Shown piece by piece: positions 7,095 through 15,155 of a stretch of DNA of 64,000 nt; positions within the stretch are counted from its first letter, which is position 1; each line of letters opens with the position of its first letter. This DNA is from Alphaproteobacteria bacterium (lineage in GTDB: Bacteria > Pseudomonadota > Alphaproteobacteria > UBA8366 > Aestuariispiraceae). The notes beneath the pieces were generated by a model. It was not told the DNA's origin. It saw only the letters and a program-made list of their open reading frames with translations, and did not search any database. Position numbers and translations under genes: made by a program. The stretch lies in contig JANSXE010000004.1 of NCBI GenBank assembly GCA_024743195.1, positions 248,001 to 312,000 of the forward strand, read 5' to 3'.

Positions 7095-7889
7095 ATGGGC
7101 GCCGACGAGAGGCTTGAGAGGTTCCGCCGGGACGGCTTTCTGTTCCCCGTCCCGGTCATGACGGAGGCCGAGGCGGCGCGCCAGCGCGCGGCGCTCGAGG
7201 CGGCGGAGGGCCGCTGGGGCGGCTCCCTGCATTATGTGCTGAAGCCGCACCTGTTGTTTCCGGAGGCGGCGGAGTTGGTCCGCGCGCCGGCGCTGCTCGA
7301 CGCGGTCGAGGCGACCCTGGGCCCGGACCTTCTGGTCTATGAGACCAGCTACATCATCAAGGAGGCGCGGACGACGCGCTTCGTGAGCTGGCACCAGGAT
7401 CTGACCTATTGGGGCCTCGATACGGACGAGGTGCTGACCGCCTGGATCGCGTTGTCGCCCGTGACGGTCGAGAGCGGCTGCATGCGCATGATCCCGGGCA
7501 GCCACGCCGCCGGCCGCAAGGACCATGTCGACGCCCGCGGCGCCGACAACATCCTGGCCCGCGGCCAGACCGTGAAGGATGTGGACGAGGCGGCGGGGGT
7601 CGACATCCTGCTGCGGCCGGGCGAGGCGTCGCTGCATCACGGCTGGGTGCTGCACGCCTCCCAGCCCAACCGTTCGGACGACCGGCGCATCGGATTCAGC
7701 GTCGTCTTCCTGACGCCGCGCACCGCGCAGCGGGTCGGCGGGCGGCAGAGCGCGGTGCTGGCGCGCGGGCGCGACGCCTACGGCCATTACGATCCGGAGC
7801 CGCTGGCCACCGAAGCCTTCGCGCCCGAGATGGTCGCGCTGCAACGCGATCTCGACGCGCGGCGCAAGGCGCTCTGGCAGACGGCGTGA
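7095..7889 (+). CDS. Phytanoyl-CoA dioxygenase family protein
   Basis: This 264-residue protein is a non-haem Fe(II)/2-oxoglutarate-dependent oxygenase of the PhyH family. The facial triad is visible: His and Asp in SWHQDLTYWG, and the distal His in HHGWVLHASQPN. The following RRIGFSVVF provides the Arg expected to bind 2-oxoglutarate. MIPGSHAAG is another PhyH hallmark. It is separated by about 117 bp from the thioesterase and probably has its own promoter. The substrate is unknown; relatives act on small hydroxylated metabolites as often as on phytanoyl-CoA. Confidence 0.85.
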   Translation: MGADERLERFRRDGFLFPVPVMTEAEAARQRAALEAAEGRWGGSLHYVLKPHLLFPEAAELVRAPALLDAVEATLGPDLLVYETSYIIKEARTTRFVSWHQDLTYWGLDTDEVLTAWIALSPVTVESGCMRMIPGSHAAGRKDHVDARGADNILARGQTVKDVDEAAGVDILLRPGEASLHHGWVLHASQPNRSDDRRIGFSVVFLTPRTAQRVGGRQSAVLARGRDAYGHYDPEPLATEAFAPEMVALQRDLDARRKALWQTA

Positions 7890-7981
7890 GGGGGCTGGAC
7901 GCGTCGCATTGTCACGGGCCCGGCTTGACCTGCGGCTGTCCGGTTCATCGGCGGGCGGTGGGTTCAATCGCCGCCCCCCCG

Positions 7982-8020
7982 CCCTTCGAGACGCCGCCTG
8001 ACGGCGACTCCTCAGGGTGA
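7982..8020 (-). repeat. Dispersed palindromic intergenic repeat, copy B
   Basis: Reverse-orientation copy: CCCTTCGAGACGCC, an inner CGCCG/CGGCG hairpin, then CTCCTCAGGGTGA. It faces copy C about 115 bp away. Confidence 0.7.
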
Positions 8021-8135
8021 AGGCTCTCGGGCCTGTCGAGAGGCCCGCCGTCATCCCGGGCGCGGCCGTCAGCGGCGAAGCGCGTCCAAGGGTCGCTCGG
8101 GATGAGGGCGTTATGCTTGTGGCCACACTGTAAGG

Positions 8136-8180
8136 CCTCGCCCTGAGGCGGGCGCGTCAGCGCCCGTCTCGAAGGGCGAA
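8136..8180 (+). repeat. Dispersed palindromic intergenic repeat, copy C
   Basis: Forward-orientation copy: CCTCGCCCTGAGG, an inner GGGCGC/GCGCCC hairpin, then GTCTCGAAGGGCGA. The hairpin arms differ from copy A but stay complementary, which is compensatory change. Confidence 0.7.
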
Positions 8181-8206
8181 GCCCTGCGCCGGCCGTTCCC
8201 GCCGGC

Positions 8207-8380
8207 TCAGCCGCCCTCGCCATCGCCCTCCGCCGGGGCGGGCGGACCTTCCGGCATGTTCTTCTGGATCAGATCCAGGATCTTCACCGCCAGATCGTAG
8301 GGCATTTCCATCTGGATATTGACGCGCATCGAGTCCGGCAACGTCTCCGAGCCGATGAACTCCAGCACTTTTTCCGACAT
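8207..8380 (-). CDS. Small protein, paralogue of its neighbour, beside T6SS
   Basis: This 57-residue protein begins MSEKVLEFIGSE, has a core RVNIQMEMPYDLAVKILDLI, and ends in a Pro/Gly/Glu-rich tail. It aligns end to end with the first 42 residues of the 92-residue protein encoded just upstream on the same strand: both start MS, share RV-(N/R)-x-x-x-(E/D)MP, then A-x-x-IL-x-(L/I). No family was recognised. The gene lies 72 bp after its paralogue and both are divergent from tssB, so a T6SS-related role is possible but is only inference from position. The ATG at 8380 has a purine-rich upstream region. Confidence 0.7.
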   Translation of the reverse strand: MSEKVLEFIGSETLPDSMRVNIQMEMPYDLAVKILDLIQKNMPEGPPAPAEGDGEGG

Positions 8381-8452
8381 GGCTCCCGGTGCTCCTCTTG
8401 CGCCGCGCCTCAGGGGCTGATCCCGGCGGGCTGGTGACTATCGGACGCGCGC

Positions 8453-8731
8453 TCAGGCGGATTTGGCGGCCTCCGGCTTGGCCGGCGCGGCCTTCTTCGC
8501 CTTGGCGGCCTCGGCCTTGGCGGCCTTGCGGGCGGCGGCTTCCGCCTTGCGGCGTTCGGCCTCGGCCCGCCGGCGCTCGGCCTCCGCCGCTTTCTTCGCC
8601 TTTTCCTTGTGATCGTGCACGATCGAAAGGATGGCCATCGCCTCCGCATGCGGCATGTCCAAGTCCAGGCGAACGCGGATGCGGCCGGTCTCGCTCTCGT
8701 TTCCGGTCAGCTCGATGATGTCGTCGCTCAT
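8453..8731 (-). CDS. Small protein with basic Ala/Lys-rich tail, beside T6SS
   Basis: This 92-residue protein has two parts. Residues 1-42 (MSDDIIELTGNE to HDHK) are homologous to the 57-residue neighbour, with core RVRLDLDMPHAEAMAILSIV. Residues 43-92 form an uninterrupted Ala/Lys/Glu/Arg-rich helix, first charged and coiled-coil-like, then AAPAKPEAAKSA, which resembles histone H1-like or TolA-like tails. It is divergently transcribed from tssB across an AT-rich region. The function is unknown. The repetitive tail raises the chance of a false frame, but the conserved head shared with its paralogue argues it is real. Confidence 0.75.
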   Translation of the reverse strand: MSDDIIELTGNESETGRIRVRLDLDMPHAEAMAILSIVHDHKEKAKKAAEAERRRAEAERRKAEAAARKAAKAEAAKAKKAAPAKPEAAKSA

Positions 8732-9108
8732 GATCCCCCCGCTGGTCGGCTGGCGGTTGCGGCGCGCGGCGCGGCGCGCCGGTCAAGTCTACGCGGAAAG
8801 GCGCCGCTTAGGCTAGACGTTGCAAGATTTAATGATTTCATATGGTTAGCTGGTTCATGCAAGGGCTTCAAATAGCGCCTGGGGATTCGCCATTCTTTAT
8901 TGGAAAAGTTCGGAAGGTTCGGAAAGTAACAAACCCGACAAAAATCAAAGCGCTTTCGAAGCTTGCATGAATTTTCTAATTCCCTTTTACTTCCTTCTGG
9001 AAAGAGCGCGCCGACGCGACTCGGGGGCGAAGGCCCTGCGCGGCGGAGCGACAGGCTTCGGGCGCCGTGTGCGGGAACGAACGCGCTCGGCGGCTCAGAC
9101 GGGGGACG
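8732..9108. promoter_or_regulatory. AT-rich divergent promoter region of the T6SS locus
   Basis: This 377-bp gap between the small-protein pair and tssB is markedly more AT-rich (about 8815-9000) than anything nearby. It contains a perfect 10-bp inverted repeat, TTCATGCAAG (8854-8863) and CTTGCATGAA (8962-8971), which extends imperfectly through GGCTTCAAA and TTTCGAAG. It also has tandem GTTCGGAA words near 8908-8926. The layout suggests a regulated divergent promoter, but I cannot name the regulator. Confidence 0.5.
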
Positions 9109-9636
9109 ATGATGTCGGACAGCATCCAGCACAAGATCGGTCGGGTTCGCCCGCCGCGGGTCCAGATCACCTACGATGTGGAGATCGGCGGCGCCATCGA
9201 GATGAAGGAGCTCCCCTTCGTCATGGGGATCATCGCCGACCTTTCCGGCAAGCCGGCCGAGCCTTTGCCGAAAATGAAGGACCGCAGCTTCGTCGAGATC
9301 GACCGCGACAATTTCAACGATGTGATGGCGGGCGTGAAGCCGCGCGCCGCCTTCCAGGTCGACAACAGGATGGCGGGCGAGGATTCCGAGGACGCCGGCA
9401 AGATGAATGTCGAGCTGATCTTCCGCAGCCTCGACGATTTCGAGCCGGAGAACGTCGTCCGCCAGATCGAGCCGCTGAAGCGCCTGTTCGAGGCGCGCCG
9501 TCGGCTTGCCGACCTGATGACCAAGCTGGACGGCAACGACGATCTGGATCGGCTGCTGCGCGAGATGGTCGCCGACGCCGACAAGCAAGCGGAGCTCAAG
9601 AAGCTCCTGGAAGAGGCCAAGGGCGGCGAGGAATAG
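9109..9636 (+). CDS. tssB: Type VI secretion sheath small subunit TssB (VipA/ImpB)
   Basis: This 175-residue protein is the small subunit of the T6SS contractile sheath, which polymerises with TssC around the Hcp tube in the cytoplasm. Seen: the N-terminal SIQHKIGRVRPPRVQITYDVE, then the core LPFVMGIIADLSG, which is the VipA hallmark, then RSFVEIDRDNFNDVM, and a helical C-terminus with acidic and lysine residues. ATG 9109 or 9112 follow a GGGGGAC ribosome site; the frame is open further upstream but that part is unlike the family. It is the first gene of the tssBC-hcp-EFG series. Confidence 0.95.
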   Translation: MMSDSIQHKIGRVRPPRVQITYDVEIGGAIEMKELPFVMGIIADLSGKPAEPLPKMKDRSFVEIDRDNFNDVMAGVKPRAAFQVDNRMAGEDSEDAGKMNVELIFRSLDDFEPENVVRQIEPLKRLFEARRRLADLMTKLDGNDDLDRLLREMVADADKQAELKKLLEEAKGGEE

Positions 9637-9708
9637 GCTGACAGCCTTCTAAAGGGCTAGAGGCGAGGCCGCGCGTCGGCCGGCGCCCGGCGACAGGGGA
9701 AGCGAGCG

Positions 9709-11160
9709 ATGGCTGACGAAACGAGCGAACTGAACGTCCTCGAACAGATCATGACCGAGGGCAAGCTGGCCCGCGCGGAGGAGCAAAAGCCCTACGCGGT
9801 CGATCTGGTGGGCGAATTCATCGACAGCGTGGTGGCCGAGGGCACCGACGTCTCCGCCGACACGGCGGCGCTGATCTCCCAGAAGATCGCCGAGATCGAC
9901 GCGCTGATCACCGAGCAGTTGAACGAGATCATGCACCATCCCGATTTTCAGTCGCTCGAGTCGACCTGGCGCGGGATGCACTATCTCGTCATGAACACCG
10001 AGACCGGGACCCAGCTCAAGCTGCGGGTCATGAACGCCAACAAGAAGGATGTGCTCACCGACCTGGAAAAGGCGGTGGAGTTCGACCAGTCGGCCCTCTT
10101 CAAGAAGATCTACGAAGAGGAGTACGGCACCTTCGGCGGCTTCCCCTACAGCGCGCTGATGGTCGATTTCGAGTTCGGCCGCCACCCGCAGGACATGGCG
10201 CTCTTGGAGAAGCTGGCCGAAGTCGCCGCGGCGGCGCATGCGCCGATGATCTCGGCGGCGAATCCGCGGCTCTTCGACATGGACAGCTTCACCGATCTCG
10301 GCGGCCCGCGCGACCTGGCCAAGATCTTCGAAAGCGCCGAACTGATCAAATGGCGCAGCTTCCGCGACAGCGAGGAGAGCCGCTACGTCGCGCTGACCCT
10401 GCCGCATGTGCTGCTGCGCCTGCCCTACGGGCCCGAGACGGTGCCGGTCGAGGGGTTCGAGTTCGTCGAGGACGTCGACGGCCGCGACCACTCGAAGTAT
10501 CTCTGGGGCAACGCCGGCTGGGCGCTCGCCCAGCGCATCACCAACGCCTTCTCGCTCTATGGCTGGACGGCCGCGATCCGCGGCGTCGAGGGCGGCGGCA
10601 CGGTCAAGGGCCTGCCGACACACACCTTCAAGACCGACGAGGGCGAGATTGCGCTCAAATGCCCGACCGAGATCGCGATCACCGACCGGCGGGAGAAGGA
10701 GCTCTCCGACCTCGGCTTCATCGCGCTGTGCCACTGCAAGGGCACCGACTACGCCGCCTTCTTCGGCGGCCAGACGGCCCAGAAGCCGAAGAAGTACAAT
10801 CTCGACAGCGCCAACGCCAACGCGGCGCTCTCGGCGCGGCTGCCTTACGTGCTCGCCGCCTCGCGCTTCGCCCACTACCTGAAGGCGATCATGCGCGACA
10901 AGATCGGCAGCTTCCTGACGGCGGCCAATGTCGAGGAGTACCTCAACACCTGGATCGCCAACTACGTGCTGCTGACCGACGACGCGCCGCAGGCGACCAA
11001 GGCGCGTTTCCCGCTGCGCGAAGCGCGCATCGACGTGCGCGAGATTCCCGGCAAGCCGGGCGCCTACAACGCGACCGTCTTCCTGAAGCCGCACTTCCAG
11101 TTGGAGGAGTTGACAGCCTCGGTCCGGCTGGTGGCCGAACTGCCGCCGCCGGCGGCCTAA
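9709..11160 (+). CDS. tssC: Type VI secretion sheath large subunit TssC (VipB)
   Basis: This 483-residue large sheath subunit interlocks with TssB and contracts to propel the Hcp tube. Family landmarks in order: a SLESTWRGMHYLV stretch near residue 85, GTFGGFPYSALMVDFEF, LPHVLLRLPYG, YLWGNAGWALAQRI, and the C-terminal NYVLLTDDAP followed by LREARIDVREIPGKPGAY. Its length is close to other TssC proteins, so it looks intact. It lies 72 bp after tssB with a GGGGAAGCGAG ribosome site. The disassembly ATPase ClpV (tssH) is not encoded nearby. Confidence 0.95.
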   Translation: MADETSELNVLEQIMTEGKLARAEEQKPYAVDLVGEFIDSVVAEGTDVSADTAALISQKIAEIDALITEQLNEIMHHPDFQSLESTWRGMHYLVMNTETGTQLKLRVMNANKKDVLTDLEKAVEFDQSALFKKIYEEEYGTFGGFPYSALMVDFEFGRHPQDMALLEKLAEVAAAAHAPMISAANPRLFDMDSFTDLGGPRDLAKIFESAELIKWRSFRDSEESRYVALTLPHVLLRLPYGPETVPVEGFEFVEDVDGRDHSKYLWGNAGWALAQRITNAFSLYGWTAAIRGVEGGGTVKGLPTHTFKTDEGEIALKCPTEIAITDRREKELSDLGFIALCHCKGTDYAAFFGGQTAQKPKKYNLDSANANAALSARLPYVLAASRFAHYLKAIMRDKIGSFLTAANVEEYLNTWIANYVLLTDDAPQATKARFPLREARIDVREIPGKPGAYNATVFLKPHFQLEELTASVRLVAELPPPAA

Positions 11161-11229
11161 GCCCGAGCGTGCTGGAGAATCCCGCGCCCCCAAGGCGGCG
11201 CGCGGCGAAGAAGATAGGGGAACGGCGTC

Positions 11230-11715
11230 ATGGACGTGCTGGTGTTGAAGATCGACGGGGTGGAGGGGGAAGCCACTCTCGAGGGCTATGAGAACCAAAT
11301 CGTGTGCCACAGCTTCTCCCACTCGGTGCACAACAACCTGCAGACCGACGTTTCCAATGTCGGCCGCTCGCGCGGACGGGTGGAGCACAGCGATTTCGTG
11401 ATCACGAAATACGCGGACAAATCCTCGCCGCTCCTGAACTTCAAATGCTGCATCGGCGCCAATCTCGGCACCGTGATCTTCACCGTCCTGCGCTCGGCCG
11501 GCGAGGCTGCGCACAAGCCGCAGATGATCTACACGCTGGAGAACACGATGGTCTCCTCCGTCGCGATCTCCGGCGGCGGCGGCGACACCCCGATCGAGAC
11601 CGTCAGCCTCAACTACACCAAGGTGAAGTGGGAGGTGAAGGTCCAGTCCGAATCGGTCGCCGAGCCGGGCTCCATCGCCTCCGAATGGGATGTGACGGTC
11701 AACAAGGGGCAGTAA
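11230..11715 (+). CDS. hcp: Hcp, type VI secretion tube protein (TssD)
   Basis: This 161-residue protein forms the hexameric rings of the inner T6SS tube, which is secreted with effectors. Seen: LVLKIDGVEGEATLEGYENQ at the N-terminus, the SFSHSVHN turn, HSDFVITKYADKSSP, and the C-terminal SLNYTKVKWEV, all Hcp features. It has no C-terminal effector extension, so it is a structural Hcp rather than an evolved one. It sits between tssC and tssE with an AGGGGAACGG ribosome site. Confidence 0.95.
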   Translation: MDVLVLKIDGVEGEATLEGYENQIVCHSFSHSVHNNLQTDVSNVGRSRGRVEHSDFVITKYADKSSPLLNFKCCIGANLGTVIFTVLRSAGEAAHKPQMIYTLENTMVSSVAISGGGGDTPIETVSLNYTKVKWEVKVQSESVAEPGSIASEWDVTVNKGQ

Positions 11716-11782
11716 CCGGGCGCGGCCCCGCCGTCGCCGCCGCCTCCCCGCCGACCCTTGCGGCGGCTGAAGAGGATCCGCG

Positions 11783-12301
11783 ATGCGACCGCTTCACCGA
11801 ACCGAGGGCGCCCGCGCGCCGCTGTTCGACCGGCTGGTCGACGACGCGCCGGGAACGCCGTCGGAGCCGATTCCGCGCATCATGCTGGATGTCGAGGCGC
11901 TGGCCGCCTCCGTCGAGCGCGAGGTGCGCCTGCTCCTCAACACCCGCTGTCCCCTTCCCGAGGCGGCGATCGACTACGACGCGCGCACGGTCGTCGATTA
12001 CGGGCTGATCGATCTGGCCGGCTTCTTCACCGCGGACGTGCAGGACCAGCGCCGCCTGGCGCAGCATGTCGCGCGCACCATCGCGGCCTATGAGCCGCGC
12101 CTTTCGCGCGTCAATGTGACGGTCGAGCGGCTGCACAAGGAGGTGCGCGCGCTCGACGTCGCGATCTCGGGAGAACTGCGCGTCGGCGAGATCGTCCATC
12201 CCATCGCCTTCCCGGTGCGCATCGCGCCGCCGGGCGACAGTGCCGACGGAGCGCCCGGTGGGGAGAGGGGTGGGGAGAGCGGCGGGGAGAGCGGCGCGTG
12301 A
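11783..12301 (+). CDS. tssE: Type VI secretion baseplate protein TssE (gp25-like)
   Basis: This 172-residue protein is related to phage T4 gp25, a baseplate component that seeds sheath assembly. Seen: LFDRLVDD near the N-terminus, a LLNTRCPLP stretch typical of TssE, DYGLIDL, and an EPRLSRVNVTV segment (gp25 core EPR motif). The last 20 residues are a low-complexity Gly/Glu/Ser tail encoded by imperfect GGGGAGAG repeats, which could expand or shrink. The stop overlaps the next start as GTGA. Confidence 0.92.
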   Translation: MRPLHRTEGARAPLFDRLVDDAPGTPSEPIPRIMLDVEALAASVEREVRLLLNTRCPLPEAAIDYDARTVVDYGLIDLAGFFTADVQDQRRLAQHVARTIAAYEPRLSRVNVTVERLHKEVRALDVAISGELRVGEIVHPIAFPVRIAPPGDSADGAPGGERGGESGGESGA

Positions 12302-14124
12302 GCGACGACTACCGCGCAGACCTGCTGCCGCACTACCAGCGGGAGCTCGACTATCTGCGCCGCATGGGCCGCGCCTTCGGCCAGACCTATCCGAAGATCG
12401 CGGGGCGCCTCGAGATCGGCGAGGGGGAGAGCGCCGACCCGCATGTCGAGCGGCTGATCGAGAGCTTCGCCTTCCTGACCGCGCGCATCCAGCAGAATCT
12501 CGACGCGGAGTTCCCGAAAATTCCGGAGGCGCTGCTCGGCGTTCTCTACCCGCAATTCACCACGCCGACGCCGTCCATGACGATCGCGCGCTTCCGGCCC
12601 GACCCGCGGCGCGGCAAGATGACCGGCGGCTACCCGCTTCCGAAGGGGACGCCGCTTTTCGCCACCGCGCCCAACGGCATGGATTGCCGGTTTCGCACCG
12701 GCTATCCGGTGACGCTCTGGCCGCTTGAAGTCGCCGCGGCCGGCTTCCAATCGACCGACGCCTACGATTTTCTCGATGCGCGCACCGAGATCGCCTCGGT
12801 GCTGCGCCTGTCGCTGCGCACGACGGACGCCCCGATCGCCGATCTGGGGATGCAGCGTCTGCGCTTCTATCTGAACGCCGACCGGGTGACGGCCGACGCG
12901 CTCTACGAGCTGTTGTTCGTGCACGCCCGGGGCGTCGCGCTGCTGGCCGACGGCGACCGCAAGCGGCCCGTGGAGCTGCCGGTCGACGCCATTCGCCCGG
13001 TCGGATTCGGGCCGGACGAGGCCGTGATCGAACCGCCGCCGCACGGCCAGCCCGCTTACGCGCTGCTGCAGGAGTATTTCACTTTCCCGCAGAAGTACCT
13101 GTTCTTCGATGTGGAGGGGCTCGACCGGCAGCCCGCGCAGCAGACCCTCGATCTCCTGATCCTGCTCGACAAGACGCCGCAACGCCGGCTCAGCGTCGAT
13201 GCGGAGAGCTTCGCGCTGTTCTGCACGCCGGCGATCAACCTGTTCCGCAAGACGTCCGAGCCGGTCCGCCTCGACGGGCGGCAGAGCGAGTACCGCCTCG
13301 TCGCCGACCGCCGGCGCGAGCGGATCACCGAGATCCATTCGATCCTGGATGTCACCGCCAGCAATCTGCCGGAGGCGGACGCCTATCGGGTGGAGCCGTT
13401 CTTCTCCTTCAACCACGCCGCCTCCCAGGCCCCCGGCGGCCGCGGCGCGCGCGCCTTCTGGGCGGCGCGGCGGGACGCCACCAGTCGCGCCGATCTCGCC
13501 GGCACGGACCTCTGGATCAGCTTTCTCGATCTCGACTGGACGCCGGAGCAGCCGGCGGCGACTACGCTCTACGCGCACACGCTCTGCACCAACCGCGGTC
13601 TGGCCGAACAGTTGCAGGCCGGGGCGATCCTGCAGATCGAGGAGGGCGCGCCGCTCGCGGGGATCGAGGCTCTGACCAAGCCGACGCGCCAGCTCAACCC
13701 GCCGCTCGACGGGGAGACGCTGTGGCGGCTCGTCTCGCATCTTTCGCTCAACTACCTCTCGCTCAGCCAGTTCGAGGGATCGTTGGCGGCGCTGCGCGAA
13801 ATCCTGCGGCTTTATGCGCGGACGGACGATCCGACGGTGGAGCAACAGATCAACGGCCTCGTCGGGATGAGTTGCCGGCGCGCGGTGCGCCGCGTCGGCC
13901 CGGACGCCTGGCGCGGCTTCGCACGCGGGGTGGAGGTGACGCTGACCTTCGACGAACGCGCCTTCGTCGGCGCCAGCGCGATCCTGCTCGCCTCGGTGCT
14001 CGACCGGTTCCTGGGGCTCTACGCCTCGGTCAACTCCTTCGCGCAGCTCATCGCGCGCTCGCAGCAACGGGATGGGGTCTGGAAGCAATGGCCGCCACGC
14101 GCCGGCGATCAATCCCTCCTCTGA
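12298..14124 (+). CDS. tssF: Type VI secretion baseplate protein TssF
   Basis: This 608-residue TssF forms the baseplate wedge with TssG, TssE and TssK. Family landmarks: LLPHYQRELDYLRRMGRAFGQ at the start, then GRLEIGEGESADPHVERLIESFAFL, ALLGVLYPQFTTPTPSM, and near the C-terminus SLNYLSLSQ and FARGVEVTLTFDE. Its length is normal (about 600), so it is intact. It starts with GTG overlapping the tssE stop, and it overlaps tssG by 37 bp, so expression is coupled. Confidence 0.95.
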   Translation: MSDDYRADLLPHYQRELDYLRRMGRAFGQTYPKIAGRLEIGEGESADPHVERLIESFAFLTARIQQNLDAEFPKIPEALLGVLYPQFTTPTPSMTIARFRPDPRRGKMTGGYPLPKGTPLFATAPNGMDCRFRTGYPVTLWPLEVAAAGFQSTDAYDFLDARTEIASVLRLSLRTTDAPIADLGMQRLRFYLNADRVTADALYELLFVHARGVALLADGDRKRPVELPVDAIRPVGFGPDEAVIEPPPHGQPAYALLQEYFTFPQKYLFFDVEGLDRQPAQQTLDLLILLDKTPQRRLSVDAESFALFCTPAINLFRKTSEPVRLDGRQSEYRLVADRRRERITEIHSILDVTASNLPEADAYRVEPFFSFNHAASQAPGGRGARAFWAARRDATSRADLAGTDLWISFLDLDWTPEQPAATTLYAHTLCTNRGLAEQLQAGAILQIEEGAPLAGIEALTKPTRQLNPPLDGETLWRLVSHLSLNYLSLSQFEGSLAALREILRLYARTDDPTVEQQINGLVGMSCRRAVRRVGPDAWRGFARGVEVTLTFDERAFVGASAILLASVLDRFLGLYASVNSFAQLIARSQQRDGVWKQWPPRAGDQSLL

Positions 14125-15155
14125 TCCGCGCCCTGGAGGCGGAGCCCTATCGCTTCGACTTCTATCAGGCGGTGCGGATTCTGGAGCGCGCGCGCGTCCT
14201 CGCGCCGGACGCCGACGCGACGCCGGTCGGCGAGACCGGCGATCCGCGCGGCGAGGCCGTGCGCTTCAGCGCGGACCCCTCGCTCGCCTTTCCGGCCAGT
14301 TCGATCGCGGAGCTCGAGCCGGCGGCCCGGCCGGACCGGCCCGCGCGGATGACGACGCGGTTCCTGGGGATCGCCGGAGCGCTTGGCCCGCTGCCGCGGC
14401 CCTGGACCGAACGGCTGCTCGCGCGGCAGGCGAAGAAGGACCACGCCTGGCGCAGCTTTCTGGACATCTTCAATCATCGCCTGATCGCGCTGATGGTGCG
14501 CCTGCGCAAGGCGCACCGTCTCGCGCTGGAGACCGAGGCGCCGGCGCGCAGCGGCCTCGCGCGCTATCTCTTCGCGCTGATCGGCCTCGGCGCGCCGAGC
14601 CTGCGCGACCGCACCGCGGCCGCGGATCAGACGCTTCTGCGCTACGCCGGGCTGCTGGCGCACCGGCCGCGCACCGCCGCCGGTCTGGAGCGGCTGCTGA
14701 GCGACCACTACGCCGCGCCGGTGCGCGTACGGCAATTCGTCGGCGCGTGGCTGCGTCTAGAGCCCGACCAGTGGACGCAACTCGGCGCCCGCCCCGGACC
14801 GGCGGGCGGCGTCAACAATGCGTTGGGCCGGACGGCGGTGATCGGCGCCCGCGTCTGGGATCAGCAGGCGGGGCTCGAGCTGCGGGTCGGCCCGCTTGCC
14901 TATACGCGGTTTCTGGAGTTCCTGCCGGGCGGCGCGGCGCACCGGACCATGATCCCCCTTGTGCTGTTCGCCGCGACGCCGGAAGCGGACGTCAGGCTGC
15001 GCCTCGTCGTGCGCAAGGAGGAGGTTCCGGCGATGCGGCTGGGGGACGACCTGCGACTCGGCTGGACCACCTGGTTGAAGACGCGGGATGTCGCGCGGGA
15101 TGACGATCAGGTGGCCGTCACGCTGCGCGGTCAGGCGGCGCTGGAGAGCGTTTAG
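14088..15155 (+). CDS. tssG: Type VI secretion baseplate protein TssG
   Basis: This 355-residue TssG is the partner of TssF in the baseplate. Seen: PYRFDFYQAVRILE near the N-terminus (family FxFFQAVRLLE), the VRFSADPSLAFPAS stretch, FLGIAGALGPLPRPWTE (family FxGLxGPxGxLP), HRLIALMVRLRKAHR, and a C-terminal GPLAYTRFLEFLPGG. The ATG at 14088 lies inside the tssF end. It is the last tss gene here: on the right a minus-strand nitroreductase gene converges and overlaps its stop by 4 bp. tssA, H, J, K, L, M, vgrG and PAAR genes are absent from the window. Confidence 0.95.
   Translation: MAATRRRSIPPLIRALEAEPYRFDFYQAVRILERARVLAPDADATPVGETGDPRGEAVRFSADPSLAFPASSIAELEPAARPDRPARMTTRFLGIAGALGPLPRPWTERLLARQAKKDHAWRSFLDIFNHRLIALMVRLRKAHRLALETEAPARSGLARYLFALIGLGAPSLRDRTAAADQTLLRYAGLLAHRPRTAAGLERLLSDHYAAPVRVRQFVGAWLRLEPDQWTQLGARPGPAGGVNNALGRTAVIGARVWDQQAGLELRVGPLAYTRFLEFLPGGAAHRTMIPLVLFAATPEADVRLRLVVRKEEVPAMRLGDDLRLGWTTWLKTRDVARDDDQVAVTLRGQAALESV

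Larger units (their letters stand above)
7890..8206. other. Non-coding gap with an inverted repeat pair
   Basis: This 317-bp stretch has no gene. It holds two copies of the dispersed palindromic repeat in opposite orientation (7982-8020 and 8136-8180) and between them a second inverted pair (TCATCCCGGGC near 8052, GCTCGGGATGA near 8095). Confidence 0.6.

Noticed and set aside
12088-14112. 674-residue minus-strand frame across tssE and tssF
   Set aside because: Antisense to two conserved T6SS genes, with no domain of its own.
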